NCBI RefSeq assembly: GCF_042662685.1
Contig: NZ_JBHSYO010000008.1
Span: 124,001-188,000 of the forward strand
Length of the DNA stretch: 64,000 nt
Source: Pseudobowmanella zhangzhouensis
GTDB taxonomy: Bacteria > Pseudomonadota > Gammaproteobacteria > Enterobacterales > Alteromonadaceae
Direction: 5' to 3'
The notes under the pieces were generated by a model, which was given only the letters and a program-made list of their open reading frames with translations, was not told where the DNA came from and made no database searches. Every line of letters starts with the position of its first letter. Position 1 is the first letter of the stretch. Shown here piece after piece: positions 27,592-36,777 of this stretch. A program made the position numbers and the translations under genes.

Positions 27592-29532
27592 TTACAGCAA
27601 TAATTGGCGAATATCGCCCAGTACGTTACGTAAATGCACAGCAAATCGAGCCGCTACCGCGCCATCGATCACCCGGTGATCATAAGACAGTGATAATGGC
27701 ACCATCAGACGTGGTTCAAACTCTTTACCATTCCATACCGGTTTAATATCGCTGCGCGATACACCCAATATGGCGACATCAGGTGCATTTACAATAGGGG
27801 TGAACTTGGTTCCACCGATCCCACCAAGGCTTGAAATCGTCATACTGCTGCCCTGCATATCCGCGGCTTTTAATTTACCGTCGCGGGCTTTGACACTGAT
27901 TTCCATCAGTTCACGGGATAATTCGTGAATACCTTTCTTATCCACGTCGCGCACTACCGGCACGACCAGACCGGCTGGCGTATCAACTGCGATCCCGATG
28001 TGGCAGAACTTCTTCTGGATCAGGCTTTCACCACTTTCAGACAGCGAAGAGTTGAATACCGGATAGGCTCTCAACGCGTCGGCCACCGCTTTCATCATAA
28101 ATACCAGCGGGGTGATCTTCACATCCAGCTTTTTCTTCGCAGCAAGATCATTCTGCTCTTTGCGGAATGCCTCAAGTTCAGTGATATCCGCTTCTTCAAA
28201 CTGCGTCACATGAGGGATAGTCACCCAGTTGCGATGCAGGTTAGGACCGGAAATCTTCTGAATACGTGTCAGTGGCACTTCTTCCACTTCACCGAACTTA
28301 CTGAAATCCACTTTCGGTGGTGGCAATACCTGCAAGCCACCACTGCCCGCTGCCACGGACGAACTGGCGGTCATCTTCGGACGCGACAGTTCATATTTCA
28401 CGTAGGACTTCACGTCTTCTGGCTGAATACGCCCTTTGCGACCTGTACCTTTAACCTGGGTTAAATCCACGCCAAATTCCCGTGCAATGCGACGCACTGA
28501 AGGCGATGCATGCACTTTGCCGCTATGCGGTTTGTCACCCGCGGACGGATGATGAGGTACTGGTGGTGCTTTCGGTGCAGATGGGGCAACGGATGCGGTC
28601 ACCGTATCGTTGCTCTTTGCCGCCGGCGCTGGTGCAGCCGGTGCAGCCGGTTTACTGCCACTGACCTGCATGGTCAGAACCAGTGAGCCTTTGGACACTT
28701 TGTCACCCACTTTTACTTTAACATCGACCACTTTACCGGCCTTCGGCGCAGGGACATCCATGGTCGCTTTATCGGTTTCCAGAGTAATCAGGCCCTGCTC
28801 AGCTGCGATCTCATCACCTGAGGCAACTAATACCTCGATGACATCCACATCGGCAGCATCACCAATATCCGGCACAGTTACCTCAATCACTTCATCACCG
28901 ACTACCTGACCGGCCTCAGCGGGCTCTGCGGGTGCAGCAGGTGCAGTACTGGTTGTCTCACCATTTGCAGCGGTTTCCAGCATCAGCACCAGTGAGCCTT
29001 TCGACACTTTGTCACCCACTTTTACGTTAATCGATTTCACCACACCGGCTTGTGGCGCCGGCACGTCCATGGTCGCTTTATCGGTTTCCAGGGTGATAAG
29101 ACCCTGTTCGGCCTCAATGCGATCGCCTTCGGCGACCAGCACTTCGATGACATCGACATTTTCTGCATCACCGATGTCTGGCACGGTCACTTCAATCACC
29201 TGCGATGCAGCTGGGCTGGCAGCAGGTGCAGAAGCAGGAGCTGGCGAAGATGCAGCCGGCTCAGTTACTTCACTGGCTGCCGTTGCAGCGCTTTGACCCG
29301 CTTCCATCTTAATGATCAGCGTATCCTGGCTGACTTTGTCGCCAACCTTGACCAGAATCTCAGCAACCTTACCGGCAAACGGTGCCGGGATATCCATGCT
29401 TGCTTTATCGCTTTCTACCGTAATCAGAGACGCTTCTGCATCCACTGTGTCGCCAACCGCAACACAGATTTCGATCACTTCAACCGCTTCGCCACCGACA
29501 TCCGGGACTAATACGTCTTTTAATTCAGCCAT
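27592..29532 (-). CDS. aceF: Pyruvate dehydrogenase E2, dihydrolipoamide acetyltransferase
   Basis: A 646-residue core subunit of the pyruvate dehydrogenase complex that moves acetyl groups to CoA. It contains three lipoyl domains with lipoyl-lysines K43 (ESDKASMD), K152 and K255 (both ETDKATMD), joined by Ala/Pro linkers. The E3/E1-binding domain is at about 341-378 and a catalytic domain follows, with H619 in YDHRVIDG. Lipoyl domains 2 and 3 are nearly identical and reflect recent duplication or gene conversion. It follows aceE by 21 bases and has GAGGAG before the ATG. Confidence 0.97.
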   Translation of the reverse strand: MAELKDVLVPDVGGEAVEVIEICVAVGDTVDAEASLITVESDKASMDIPAPFAGKVAEILVKVGDKVSQDTLIIKMEAGQSAATAASEVTEPAASSPAPASAPAASPAASQVIEVTVPDIGDAENVDVIEVLVAEGDRIEAEQGLITLETDKATMDVPAPQAGVVKSINVKVGDKVSKGSLVLMLETAANGETTSTAPAAPAEPAEAGQVVGDEVIEVTVPDIGDAADVDVIEVLVASGDEIAAEQGLITLETDKATMDVPAPKAGKVVDVKVKVGDKVSKGSLVLTMQVSGSKPAAPAAPAPAAKSNDTVTASVAPSAPKAPPVPHHPSAGDKPHSGKVHASPSVRRIAREFGVDLTQVKGTGRKGRIQPEDVKSYVKYELSRPKMTASSSVAAGSGGLQVLPPPKVDFSKFGEVEEVPLTRIQKISGPNLHRNWVTIPHVTQFEEADITELEAFRKEQNDLAAKKKLDVKITPLVFMMKAVADALRAYPVFNSSLSESGESLIQKKFCHIGIAVDTPAGLVVPVVRDVDKKGIHELSRELMEISVKARDGKLKAADMQGSSMTISSLGGIGGTKFTPIVNAPDVAILGVSRSDIKPVWNGKEFEPRLMVPLSLSYDHRVIDGAVAARFAVHLRNVLGDIRQLLL

Positions 29533-29553
29533 ATTAATAACTCCTCGTGTCCG

Positions 29554-32226
29554 TTAGGCGTAAAGTGGATTGAGCTTGTCAGCATCAATGCCATAGTCTT
29601 TGATGACTTTTGCCAACGCTTTGCCATCAAACTCACCGGCCTTAACCAACTCATGCAGTGTGGCCACAACAATAAACTGTGCGTCCACTTCAAAGTGACG
29701 ACGCAGGTTAGCGCGGCTGTCGGAGCGTCCAAACCCGTCCGTACCTAACACTTTGTACTGACCTGGAACAAAGGCTCGAACCTGATCTGCATAGGCTTTG
29801 ACATAGTCAGTCGCCGCAATCGTTGGGCCATCAAAGCCTTTTTCCAGCACTTCAGTGATATATGCCTTACGTGGTTTGGCTGTTGGGTGCAGCATGTTGT
29901 AACGCTCCGCATCCAGACCATCACGGCCCAGTTCATTGAACGAGGTCACGCTGTAAACTTCAGAACTGATGTTGAAATCGTTTTTCAGGATCTCGGCCGC
30001 ATCGCGTACCTGACGCAAAATGGTACCGGAACCCAGTAACTTCACTTTGTGTTTGGCTTTGCTGGCGGTCAAGGTATCCAGCTTGTAGATCCCTTTAATA
30101 ATGCCTTCCTGACTGCCTTCAGGCATCGCTGGTTGAACATAGTTTTCGTTCATCACTGTCAGGTAATAAAAGACGTTTTCCTGTTCGCCAAACATACGAC
30201 GGATACCGTCTTGCACTATCACTGCTACTTCATAGCCATAGGTTGGATCATAAGTAATGCAGTTCGGGATCAGATTAGCCTGAATATGCGAATGACCATC
30301 CTGATGCTGCAAGCCTTCGCCATTTAACGTTGTACGACCTGCCGTACCACCAACCAGGAAGCCTCGCGCCTGACTATCACCTGCTGCCCAGGCTAAATCG
30401 CCCACGCGCTGGAAACCAAACATAGAGTAATAGATGTAGACCGGGATCATCGGCTCGTCGTTGGTCGAGTATGAAGTACCGGCAGCTAACCAGGATGACA
30501 TAGCACCCAGTTCGTTGATGCCTTCCTGCAATACCTGGCCTTTCTTATCTTCGCGATAATACGCCACTTGATCTGAGTCTTGCGGCTCATACTTCTGACC
30601 CTGACTGGAATAGATCCCAACCTGACGGAACAAGCCTTCCATACCAAAGGTACGCGCCTCATCCGGAATGATTGGTACAACCCGTGAACCAATCTTTTTG
30701 TCTTTGAGCATCGCCGTCAGTACCCGCACGAAAGCCATCGTGGTCGAGATTTCACGCTCGCCCGAACCGTTAGTAATAGCTTCGAAGGCTTTTAAATCTG
30801 GCGTGTCAAAATGCTTGGTACTTTGCGGCAAACGGCGCGGCATAAAGCCATGCAGCGCATCACGACGCTCGCGCAGATATTTCATTTCTACGCTGTCGTC
30901 ATCGAAACGGAAGTAAGGGAAGTCCTTCAGCGCTTCATCTGAAACAGGAATGTTAAAACGATCACGGTAGTGTTTGACCGCTTCCAAATCCATTTTCTTA
31001 ACGTTGTGGGCGATGTTCTTACCTTCACCCGCAGCGCCCATGCCATAACCTTTTACGGTTTTTGCCAGAATGACCTGTGGACGACCCTGAGTATTCTTCG
31101 CCTTATGATAAGCGGCGTACACTTTCACTGGATCGTGACCACCACGGTTTAAACGCCAGATGTCTTCGTCAGACATATTAGCGACCATTTCTTTCAACTC
31201 CGGATACTTACCGAAGAAGTTATCGCGGGTGTATTTGCCGCCTTTGGCTTTGTAGTTCTGATATTCACCGTCAACGGTTTCGTTCATCAGTTCAATCAGT
31301 TTGCCGGAGGTATCGCGGGCAAATAATGGATCCCAATAACGTCCCCACACCACTTTAATCACTTCCCAGCCAGCGCCACGGAAGGTGCCTTCCAGCTCCT
31401 GAATGATTTTGCCGTTACCACGTACCGGCCCATCCAAACGCTGCAGGTTACAGTTAATCACAAATGTCAGGTTATCCAGACCTTCACGGCTGGCCAAACC
31501 GATGGCACCCAATGATTCAGGTTCGTCCACCTCGCCGTCACCCATAAAGCACCAGACACGCTGTTCGGAACAATCTTTAATGCCGCGATCGGTCAGGTAC
31601 TTCAGGAAACGGGCCAAATAAATCGCCTGCATCGGGCCTAGGCCCATAGACACAGTCGGGAATTGCCAGAAGTCAGGCATCAATCGCGGGTGTGGGTAAG
31701 AAGACAAGCCTTGGCCATCGGCTTCCTGACGGAATTTGTCCAGCTGCGCACTGCTCAGACGACCTTCCACGAACGCGCGTGAATAGATACCTGGGGAGAC
31801 ATGGCCCTGTACAAACAGGAAATCGCCGCCATCTTTATCATTCGGCGCACGGAAAAAGTGGTTGAAGCCCACATCGTACAACATGGCAGAAGACGCGAAA
31901 CTGGAAATATGACCACCCAAGTCCAGTTCTTTTTTAGAACCACGCACCACCATCATCATGGCATTCCAGCGAATCGCGCTACGGATACGTGCTTCGATGC
32001 TCTGGTCGCCCGGCATCGTAGGTTCCTGACCGGCAGGAATGGTATTTACATATGCGGTAGTGGCGTCATACGGCAAATGCGCGCCACTGCGGCGCGCTTT
32101 TTCAATCAGACTTTCCAGCAGAAAATGCGCGCGCTCGGGTCCTTCTTCGTCAAGAACCGCTTCTAACGCGTCGATCCATTCCTGGGTTTCTTGTGGATCC
32201 AGGTCTGTTTGCATCATTTCTGACAT
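29554..32226 (-). CDS. aceE: Pyruvate dehydrogenase E1 component, homodimeric
   Basis: An 890-residue thiamine-diphosphate enzyme that decarboxylates pyruvate and acetylates lipoyl-E2. The ThDP motif GDGEVDEPE followed by NLQRLDGPV is intact, as is the pyrimidine-domain region (RTTLNGEGLQHQDGHSH). The length matches the single-chain E1 of gammaproteobacteria (887 in E. coli). A second ATG four codons in is an alternative start. It is 89 bases downstream of pdhR with no PdhR palindrome between them, so transcription probably begins upstream of pdhR. Confidence 0.97.
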   Translation of the reverse strand: MSEMMQTDLDPQETQEWIDALEAVLDEEGPERAHFLLESLIEKARRSGAHLPYDATTAYVNTIPAGQEPTMPGDQSIEARIRSAIRWNAMMMVVRGSKKELDLGGHISSFASSAMLYDVGFNHFFRAPNDKDGGDFLFVQGHVSPGIYSRAFVEGRLSSAQLDKFRQEADGQGLSSYPHPRLMPDFWQFPTVSMGLGPMQAIYLARFLKYLTDRGIKDCSEQRVWCFMGDGEVDEPESLGAIGLASREGLDNLTFVINCNLQRLDGPVRGNGKIIQELEGTFRGAGWEVIKVVWGRYWDPLFARDTSGKLIELMNETVDGEYQNYKAKGGKYTRDNFFGKYPELKEMVANMSDEDIWRLNRGGHDPVKVYAAYHKAKNTQGRPQVILAKTVKGYGMGAAGEGKNIAHNVKKMDLEAVKHYRDRFNIPVSDEALKDFPYFRFDDDSVEMKYLRERRDALHGFMPRRLPQSTKHFDTPDLKAFEAITNGSGEREISTTMAFVRVLTAMLKDKKIGSRVVPIIPDEARTFGMEGLFRQVGIYSSQGQKYEPQDSDQVAYYREDKKGQVLQEGINELGAMSSWLAAGTSYSTNDEPMIPVYIYYSMFGFQRVGDLAWAAGDSQARGFLVGGTAGRTTLNGEGLQHQDGHSHIQANLIPNCITYDPTYGYEVAVIVQDGIRRMFGEQENVFYYLTVMNENYVQPAMPEGSQEGIIKGIYKLDTLTASKAKHKVKLLGSGTILRQVRDAAEILKNDFNISSEVYSVTSFNELGRDGLDAERYNMLHPTAKPRKAYITEVLEKGFDGPTIAATDYVKAYADQVRAFVPGQYKVLGTDGFGRSDSRANLRRHFEVDAQFIVVATLHELVKAGEFDGKALAKVIKDYGIDADKLNPLYA

Positions 32227-32315
32227 GTTGCTTTCCTATGTTGATTAATGCTTGCTGGCAGTAAAGATAGTCGATTGCGTCGTTATTCTCTTTGTCGCAC
32301 CAGCGCTTTTCATAT

Positions 32316-33062
32316 TCACACTTCGATTCGGCGCAATGCACGTTGCATGCGCGAATCCTGGCGGTTGATGTCCAGTAATGTTTGTTCAATAAATGCCAGG
32401 TGAGCATTGCTCGCCTCGCGGGCTGCCTCAGGGTCCCCCTGTTTCACGGCAAGTAAAATCTGTTTACGTTGACTACCAATCCGGGCCTGACTGGCAGGTT
32501 CTGCTTCCAACATGCGCAAGTTACGTTCAATGTTGTCCTGCAGCGCCGCCTTTAAGCTTTTAAACACGCCCAGTAATACCTGATTGTGTGCCGCTTCGGC
32601 TAAGCGCATATAAAAATCCGCCAGCGCCCGAGCCTGTGCACAATAGTCCTTTTCCCGGGCAAGCTGCATCTGATCGAAAGCATGCTCTATGGCGTCAATT
32701 TCACTTTTTTCCGCCCGTAGCGCGGCGTAATAGGCCGCCATGCCTTCCAGCGTATGACGAAACTCAAGCAGGTCAAACTGGGTTTCAGGATCCATATTTA
32801 GAAGAGGGAGCAACGGGCTATCCGGCGACGTCTGAGACTCCTGCACATACGTACCGCCGCCCTGGCGACGCACCACCATGCCCTTTGCTTCCAGCTTTTG
32901 AATCGCTTCACGTACCGACGGTCGAGACACATCAAAGCGTACTGCCAATTCCCGTTCAGATGGCAATTTTTGTCCCGCACGCCATGTGCCTGCCGCCAGC
33001 ATTTCTTCCAGCTTTTGCAGAATCACATCAGAAAGTTTTTGCGGTTTGATTAAGTTTGCCAT
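32316..33062 (-). CDS. pdhR: PdhR, GntR-family repressor of the pyruvate dehydrogenase operon
   Basis: A 248-residue FadR-subgroup regulator. The winged-helix DNA-binding domain is residues about 8-75 (LPSERELAVRFDVSRPSVREAIQ) and the FCD ligand domain follows. PdhR is known to be released from DNA by pyruvate. Two perfect palindromes of the known PdhR type lie in its upstream region, indicating autoregulation with control of aceEF-lpd. The basic C-terminus (MQRALRRIEV) is slightly longer than needed for the fold. Confidence 0.95.
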   Translation of the reverse strand: MANLIKPQKLSDVILQKLEEMLAAGTWRAGQKLPSERELAVRFDVSRPSVREAIQKLEAKGMVVRRQGGGTYVQESQTSPDSPLLPLLNMDPETQFDLLEFRHTLEGMAAYYAALRAEKSEIDAIEHAFDQMQLAREKDYCAQARALADFYMRLAEAAHNQVLLGVFKSLKAALQDNIERNLRMLEAEPASQARIGSQRKQILLAVKQGDPEAAREASNAHLAFIEQTLLDINRQDSRMQRALRRIEV

Positions 33063-33075
33063 GCGCTCGCGTTAC

Positions 33076-33090
33076 ATTGGTCTTACCAAT
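33076..33090. promoter_or_regulatory. PdhR operator 1
   Basis: ATTGGTCTTACCAAT, a perfect inverted repeat (ATTGGT-N3-ACCAAT) that equals the known PdhR consensus, 14 bases upstream of the pdhR ATG. Confidence 0.9.
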
Positions 33091-33204
33091 TAGCCTTATA
33101 GCTTACGGCATGTTAAGAAAAAGATCCAATCCGACCACCAAAAGCGAAATATCTGGCGAATTTATCGCCAAATATTTCTACGATTGATTAACAATCACCA
33201 ACAT

Positions 33205-33221
33205 AATTGGTCTTACCAATT
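33205..33221. promoter_or_regulatory. PdhR operator 2, overlapping the ampE stop codon
   Basis: AATTGGTCTTACCAATT, a perfect 17-base palindrome with the same core as operator 1. The centres are 130 bases apart. It covers the end of ampE, so bound PdhR might also affect the ampD-ampE transcript or allow looping. Confidence 0.88.
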
Positions 33222-34041
33222 ATCCCAAGAGCCCGGAAATGGTCAAAATAGAGATGAACACCAGTAAAAAAAGCATGGTACGTTTAGCCAGTTGCAGCAT
33301 TGTAACCGGTTCAACGCTTGTGTCTTGTGGGGAGACGTGATCTTCCGCCGCGCGACCTACTGCACATAGCAGCGTTAACGCACTGGTTTTCGTATCACCC
33401 AAATAGCCAAGCCACACCGGAAACGCGCGGGAAAAATTGCCCATCAACACATAGCCCAGCGCCACGATACGCACGGGGATCCAATCGAGTATTTTTACAA
33501 TGTCATGACACTGACGCGTATATGGATGCTCTATGTGTTCGAAAATTTGCAATAAATTCCTTGCCACTACGTACAACACCGCCCCCGTCGCACCGCATGC
33601 AGCGAACCACAAAATCACGGCCGCGTAGTGACGATAATTTATCCACATCAGGGTCTGCCCAAAACTCATCCCACGATTTTCGTCATGGCCCATTTGGTCC
33701 GCGTGTAAGCAACAGGCTTCGGTATCGCCCCGGTTTACCGCCTGCAGATATTGACGATACTCCTGCCGCTCTTCAGGACACCCTAAGCATACAAACAGCA
33801 CCGCCAGAGAAAATAAAAACTCCAGAAAAATACCCGGAAGTAGCCAGATTACTAATGCTGTCAGCAGCGCCGGTAGGGCAATCCATACCCATACCATACC
33901 GAGTGAACTTTTTTCGTCTTTACCCAAATACTGGCTGAATCCCCGCACATACATACCCATGTAGGTGCGCGCCTGCCAAAGACGCGGTTTATCCACGACC
34001 CGTTCCAGCGCCAATGCCAGCAATAAACTCAATAAAATCAT
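33220..34041 (-). CDS. ampE: AmpE-like inner-membrane protein
   Basis: A 273-residue membrane protein of the AmpE/CobD-like group with about four to five hydrophobic segments (near 1-15, 55-85, 138-160, 255-273). In other bacteria AmpE is encoded beside AmpD and linked to beta-lactamase induction signalling, with no firm biochemical role. Its ATG overlaps the ampD stop (ATGA). The synteny ampD-ampE-pdhR is classical. Confidence 0.9.
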   Translation of the reverse strand: MILLSLLLALALERVVDKPRLWQARTYMGMYVRGFSQYLGKDEKSSLGMVWVWIALPALLTALVIWLLPGIFLEFLFSLAVLFVCLGCPEERQEYRQYLQAVNRGDTEACCLHADQMGHDENRGMSFGQTLMWINYRHYAAVILWFAACGATGAVLYVVARNLLQIFEHIEHPYTRQCHDIVKILDWIPVRIVALGYVLMGNFSRAFPVWLGYLGDTKTSALTLLCAVGRAAEDHVSPQDTSVEPVTMLQLAKRTMLFLLVFISILTISGLLG

Positions 34042-34598
34042 AACGACGCCTCTGTTAGTCCTGTGCGAAATTTGGCCCAGTCAAATGCCACACCTGGGTC
34101 TGTTTTACGCCCCGGGGCGATATCCTCATGCCCGACAATCCTGCCCATGGTGATGGCTGGGAAGCTGCCTTGCAAACATTTGCTCAATAAAATCAATTGT
34201 TTATATTGTTCTTCAGTGTAAGGCACATCATCCGCCCCTTCCAACTCAATGCCGATCGAATAGTCATTACAGCGCGACCTGCCCTGAAACACTGATTTAC
34301 CCGCGTGCCAGGCACGCTGCCCGAAATTAACAAACTGGACGAACTCCCCGTCTCTACGAATTAACCCATGGGCCGACACTTCCAGTTGATAAATATCAGC
34401 AAAATACGGATGCGCCTGAGGGTCTAGCTGGCCGGTAAATAATTCGAATATATGTGGGCCACCGAATTGCCGGGGTGGTAAGGAAATATTATGAACAACC
34501 AGCAACGAAATCTCCGTCGCCACCGGTCTCGCATCACTAAAAGGCGAGATAATCTGACGGGCATTCTCCAGCCATCCGCCGCGAATTTGCATTGTCAT
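34038..34598 (-). CDS. ampD: 1,6-anhydro-N-acetylmuramyl-L-alanine amidase AmpD
   Basis: A 186-residue cytoplasmic zinc amidase of the amidase_2 family, which removes the peptide from anhydro-muropeptides in cell-wall recycling. Zinc ligands H36 (VVHNISLP), H157 (GHEDIAPGRK) and D167 (KTDPG); catalytic-region acidic residues near 118-120. There is no signal peptide, consistent with cytosolic AmpD rather than periplasmic AmiD. It is divergent from the aspartic protease gene with less than 70 bases between starts. Confidence 0.95.
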   Translation of the reverse strand: MTMQIRGGWLENARQIISPFSDARPVATEISLLVVHNISLPPRQFGGPHIFELFTGQLDPQAHPYFADIYQLEVSAHGLIRRDGEFVQFVNFGQRAWHAGKSVFQGRSRCNDYSIGIELEGADDVPYTEEQYKQLILLSKCLQGSFPAITMGRIVGHEDIAPGRKTDPGVAFDWAKFRTGLTEASL

Positions 34599-34666
34599 TC
34601 TTAAAAGTCCTTGAATTTAGGGTATTATCTGCCAATTCATCGTCGACGCAACTACGACCAGATATT

Positions 34667-35206
34667 ATGAATCATGATCCAAACCAGAAAACCGGTAAAT
34701 GGATGTTGGCAATTGGCTGGATCTGCGCCCTGGGTTTATTAACCCTGTATTTTGACGATTTTCTGGCAGAAAAATTTAATCCCAACCAGCAACCGCAATC
34801 CAGTGTCAGTCGTGACTATATCGAAGTGCAGCTTAAACAAAACCGTCAGGGACATTACGTGGCCAGCGGCACGATAAATGGCGTAGCAGTCACGTTTTTA
34901 TTGGACACAGGTGCCACTGAAGTGTCCATTCCGGCGCATTTACAAGAAAAGCTGCAGTTGCAGGCGGGTTATTCCGCGACGGTGTCCACCGCCAATGGCA
35001 ATATTCGGGTTTACGATACTCAGATTCCGGTTTTGACTCTGGGTAACATTACTCTGCATAACGTTGACGCACATTTGAATCCCGGCTTTCGCAGTGACGA
35101 AATACTGCTGGGCATGAGCGTGTTGCGTCAACTTGACTTTGAACAACGTGATCGCACGCTTTTACTTAAACAACCACGACCCTATGACTCTACAACAACA
35201 TATTAA
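34667..35206 (+). CDS. Membrane-anchored retroviral-type aspartic protease (clan AA, TIGR02281-like)
   Basis: A 179-residue protein with one N-terminal membrane helix (about 12-28) and a periplasmic retropepsin-like domain. The catalytic motif is LLDTGAT with D80, followed by the hydrophobic LGMSVLRQL element near the end. Such proteins act as homodimers; substrates in bacteria are mostly unknown. The frame is open from 34592, but the ATG at 34667 gives the correct short N-terminus. Its 3' end overlaps the nadC start by 23 bases, which suggests translational coupling. Confidence 0.87.
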   Translation: MNHDPNQKTGKWMLAIGWICALGLLTLYFDDFLAEKFNPNQQPQSSVSRDYIEVQLKQNRQGHYVASGTINGVAVTFLLDTGATEVSIPAHLQEKLQLQAGYSATVSTANGNIRVYDTQIPVLTLGNITLHNVDAHLNPGFRSDEILLGMSVLRQLDFEQRDRTLLLKQPRPYDSTTTY

Positions 35207-36026
35207 AACCGGCGTACACCACGCCCTGCTGGAAGATCTTGGCTGTGCCGATTTTCATGATGCCGATATCACTGCCAGTTTAATCCCAGCTGATAAAACG
35301 GCGACAGCCACCATTATTACCCGGGAGTCCTGTGTTATCGCCGGCCGGCCCTGGGTGGATGAAGTGTTTCATCAAATGGGCGGTGAGGTGCAATTAAACT
35401 GGTTATGTCAGGATGGTGACCACCTGCAGGCAAATGCGCCGATTGTTACTCTGACCGGGCCAGCCCGCACTATCCTTACTGGCGAGCGCACGGCGCTGAA
35501 TTTTTTGCAAACCCTCTCGGCTACTGCGACGGTCACCGCAGAGTATGTCGCGATTTTGGCCGGCAGTAAAACGCGTCTGTTGGACACCCGTAAGACACTT
35601 CCTGGTATGCGTCAGGCACAAAAATATGCCGTACGCTGCGGAGGTGGCTTAAATCATCGCATCGGCTTGTACGATGCCTTTCTGATTAAAGAGAATCACA
35701 TTGCCGCCTGTGGCTCAATCGAACAGGCTGTTTTTACTGCACGTCAACTACATAGCGACAAGCAAGTCGAAGTGGAAGTAGAAAATATGGATGAGCTTGC
35801 CCAGGCCATTGATGCGGGTGCTGACATTATTATGCTGGATAACTTCAGTAATCCGATGATTGAACAAGCCGTGGCTATCAACGCGGGACGAGCGAAATTA
35901 GAGGTATCGGGTAATGTTGAGGCCGACCGATTGCGCGAGCTAGCGGGGCTTGGCGTGGACTATGTCTCCTCAGGTGCACTGACCAAACATGTCAGAGCCA
36001 TCGACCTATCATTACGTATTTTGTAA
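35184..36026 (+). CDS. nadC: Nicotinate-nucleotide pyrophosphorylase (quinolinate phosphoribosyltransferase)
   Basis: A 280-residue type II phosphoribosyltransferase of de novo NAD synthesis, converting quinolinate and PRPP to nicotinate mononucleotide. The family motifs RTALNFLQTLSATAT, LDTRKTLPGMR, KYAVRCGGGLNHR and EVEVENMDEL are all present. The ATG at 35184 matches the family N-terminus; longer frames start inside the preceding gene. It is located beside ampD and the pil genes, as in many gammaproteobacteria. Confidence 0.96.
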   Translation: MTLQQHIKTGVHHALLEDLGCADFHDADITASLIPADKTATATIITRESCVIAGRPWVDEVFHQMGGEVQLNWLCQDGDHLQANAPIVTLTGPARTILTGERTALNFLQTLSATATVTAEYVAILAGSKTRLLDTRKTLPGMRQAQKYAVRCGGGLNHRIGLYDAFLIKENHIAACGSIEQAVFTARQLHSDKQVEVEVENMDELAQAIDAGADIIMLDNFSNPMIEQAVAINAGRAKLEVSGNVEADRLRELAGLGVDYVSSGALTKHVRAIDLSLRIL

Positions 36027-36120
36027 ATAACATTGTATTAAGCACATGTTTTTACTAATGTTTTGACGGCTGGTTGTCGATAGATCGGAAAAGCATACAC
36101 CTGAGTATTCTTTTGCATAC

Positions 36121-36148
36121 TTGTTCAGAATAGCAACCCATCTATACT
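36121..36148 (+). promoter_or_regulatory. Candidate sigma-70 promoter of pilA
   Basis: TTGTTC and TATACT with a 16-base spacer, 115 bases before the pilA ATG. No sigma-54 -24/-12 pair could be found here, although pilA genes often use one. A small hairpin TGCATC/GATGCA (36235-36249) lies just before the ribosome-binding site. Confidence 0.4.
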
Positions 36149-36262
36149 GGAACTGTGCGAAGGAGAGAGGCCGCTGATAAACGACCTATCATCGCCACTT
36201 GACTGACAACCTAATTACTTTCTGACCAAGAGACTGCATCGGTGATGCAACAGGAGACTGAC

Positions 36263-36682
36263 ATGAAATCTACTCAAATGACCAACAGCAAAGGTTTTAC
36301 TCTGATCGAATTGATGATCGTAGTAGCCATCATCGGTATTCTGGCGGTAATCGCTCTGCCTGCTTACCAAAACTTCACTGATAAAGCTAAATTCAGCGAG
36401 CTGACCAATGCATCTGCGGGTCTGAAAACCTCTGTCGAAATTTGTACTCAGGTAACTGGCGACATCACCACTTGTGACGGCGGTGCACAAGGTATCCCTG
36501 CTGACGTAGCAGCTGCTGCTGGCGTAGTCGGTCTGGCAACGGCTGACGGTGTAGTGACTATCTCTGCACCAACTGATGCAACAGGCACTATGGCAGGTGC
36601 TAGCTATGTGCTGACTCCAGCTGTTGACGGTACTGGTAAAATCACCTGGACCCCAACTTGTACCCCAGCCACAATGTGCTAA
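36263..36682 (+). CDS. pilA: Type IV major pilin-like protein PilA
   Basis: A 139-residue prepilin. A short leader ends at G11, and the mature protein begins F12-T-L-I-E16, carrying the Glu5 needed for assembly, followed by the hydrophobic helix to about residue 33. Four cysteines: C61/C71 may close one loop, and C133/C139 a very short C-terminal D-loop at the very end. The middle is Ala/Gly/Thr-rich. Start: ATG with CAGGAG upstream. It is followed by a strong terminator, so it can be made in excess over the machinery genes. The prepilin peptidase pilD is nearby. Confidence 0.93.
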   Translation: MKSTQMTNSKGFTLIELMIVVAIIGILAVIALPAYQNFTDKAKFSELTNASAGLKTSVEICTQVTGDITTCDGGAQGIPADVAAAAGVVGLATADGVVTISAPTDATGTMAGASYVLTPAVDGTGKITWTPTCTPATMC

Positions 36683-36697
36683 TTCTAGAATTAAACA

Positions 36698-36726
36698 AAA
36701 ACCCAGTTTCGGCTGGGTTTTTTTTT
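36698..36726 (+). terminator. Intrinsic terminator after pilA
   Basis: AACCCAG-TTTCGG-CTGGGTT followed by nine T, between pilA and pilC. Confidence 0.92.
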
Positions 36727-36777
36727 CTCTGCCAAAAAGAGTTATAACTAAGTAACGCAGCACACGGGAGAGTAACG

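Noticed and set aside
27592..29532. A DNA repeat element inside aceF
   Set aside because: The repeated segments encode duplicated lipoyl domains 2 and 3; this is normal for three-lipoyl E2 proteins, not a mobile repeat.
36027..36262. A c-di-GMP riboswitch or sigma-54 promoter upstream of pilA
   Set aside because: I looked for the GEMM core and for GG-N10-GC pairs and found neither; only a weak sigma-70-like promoter and a small hairpin are visible.
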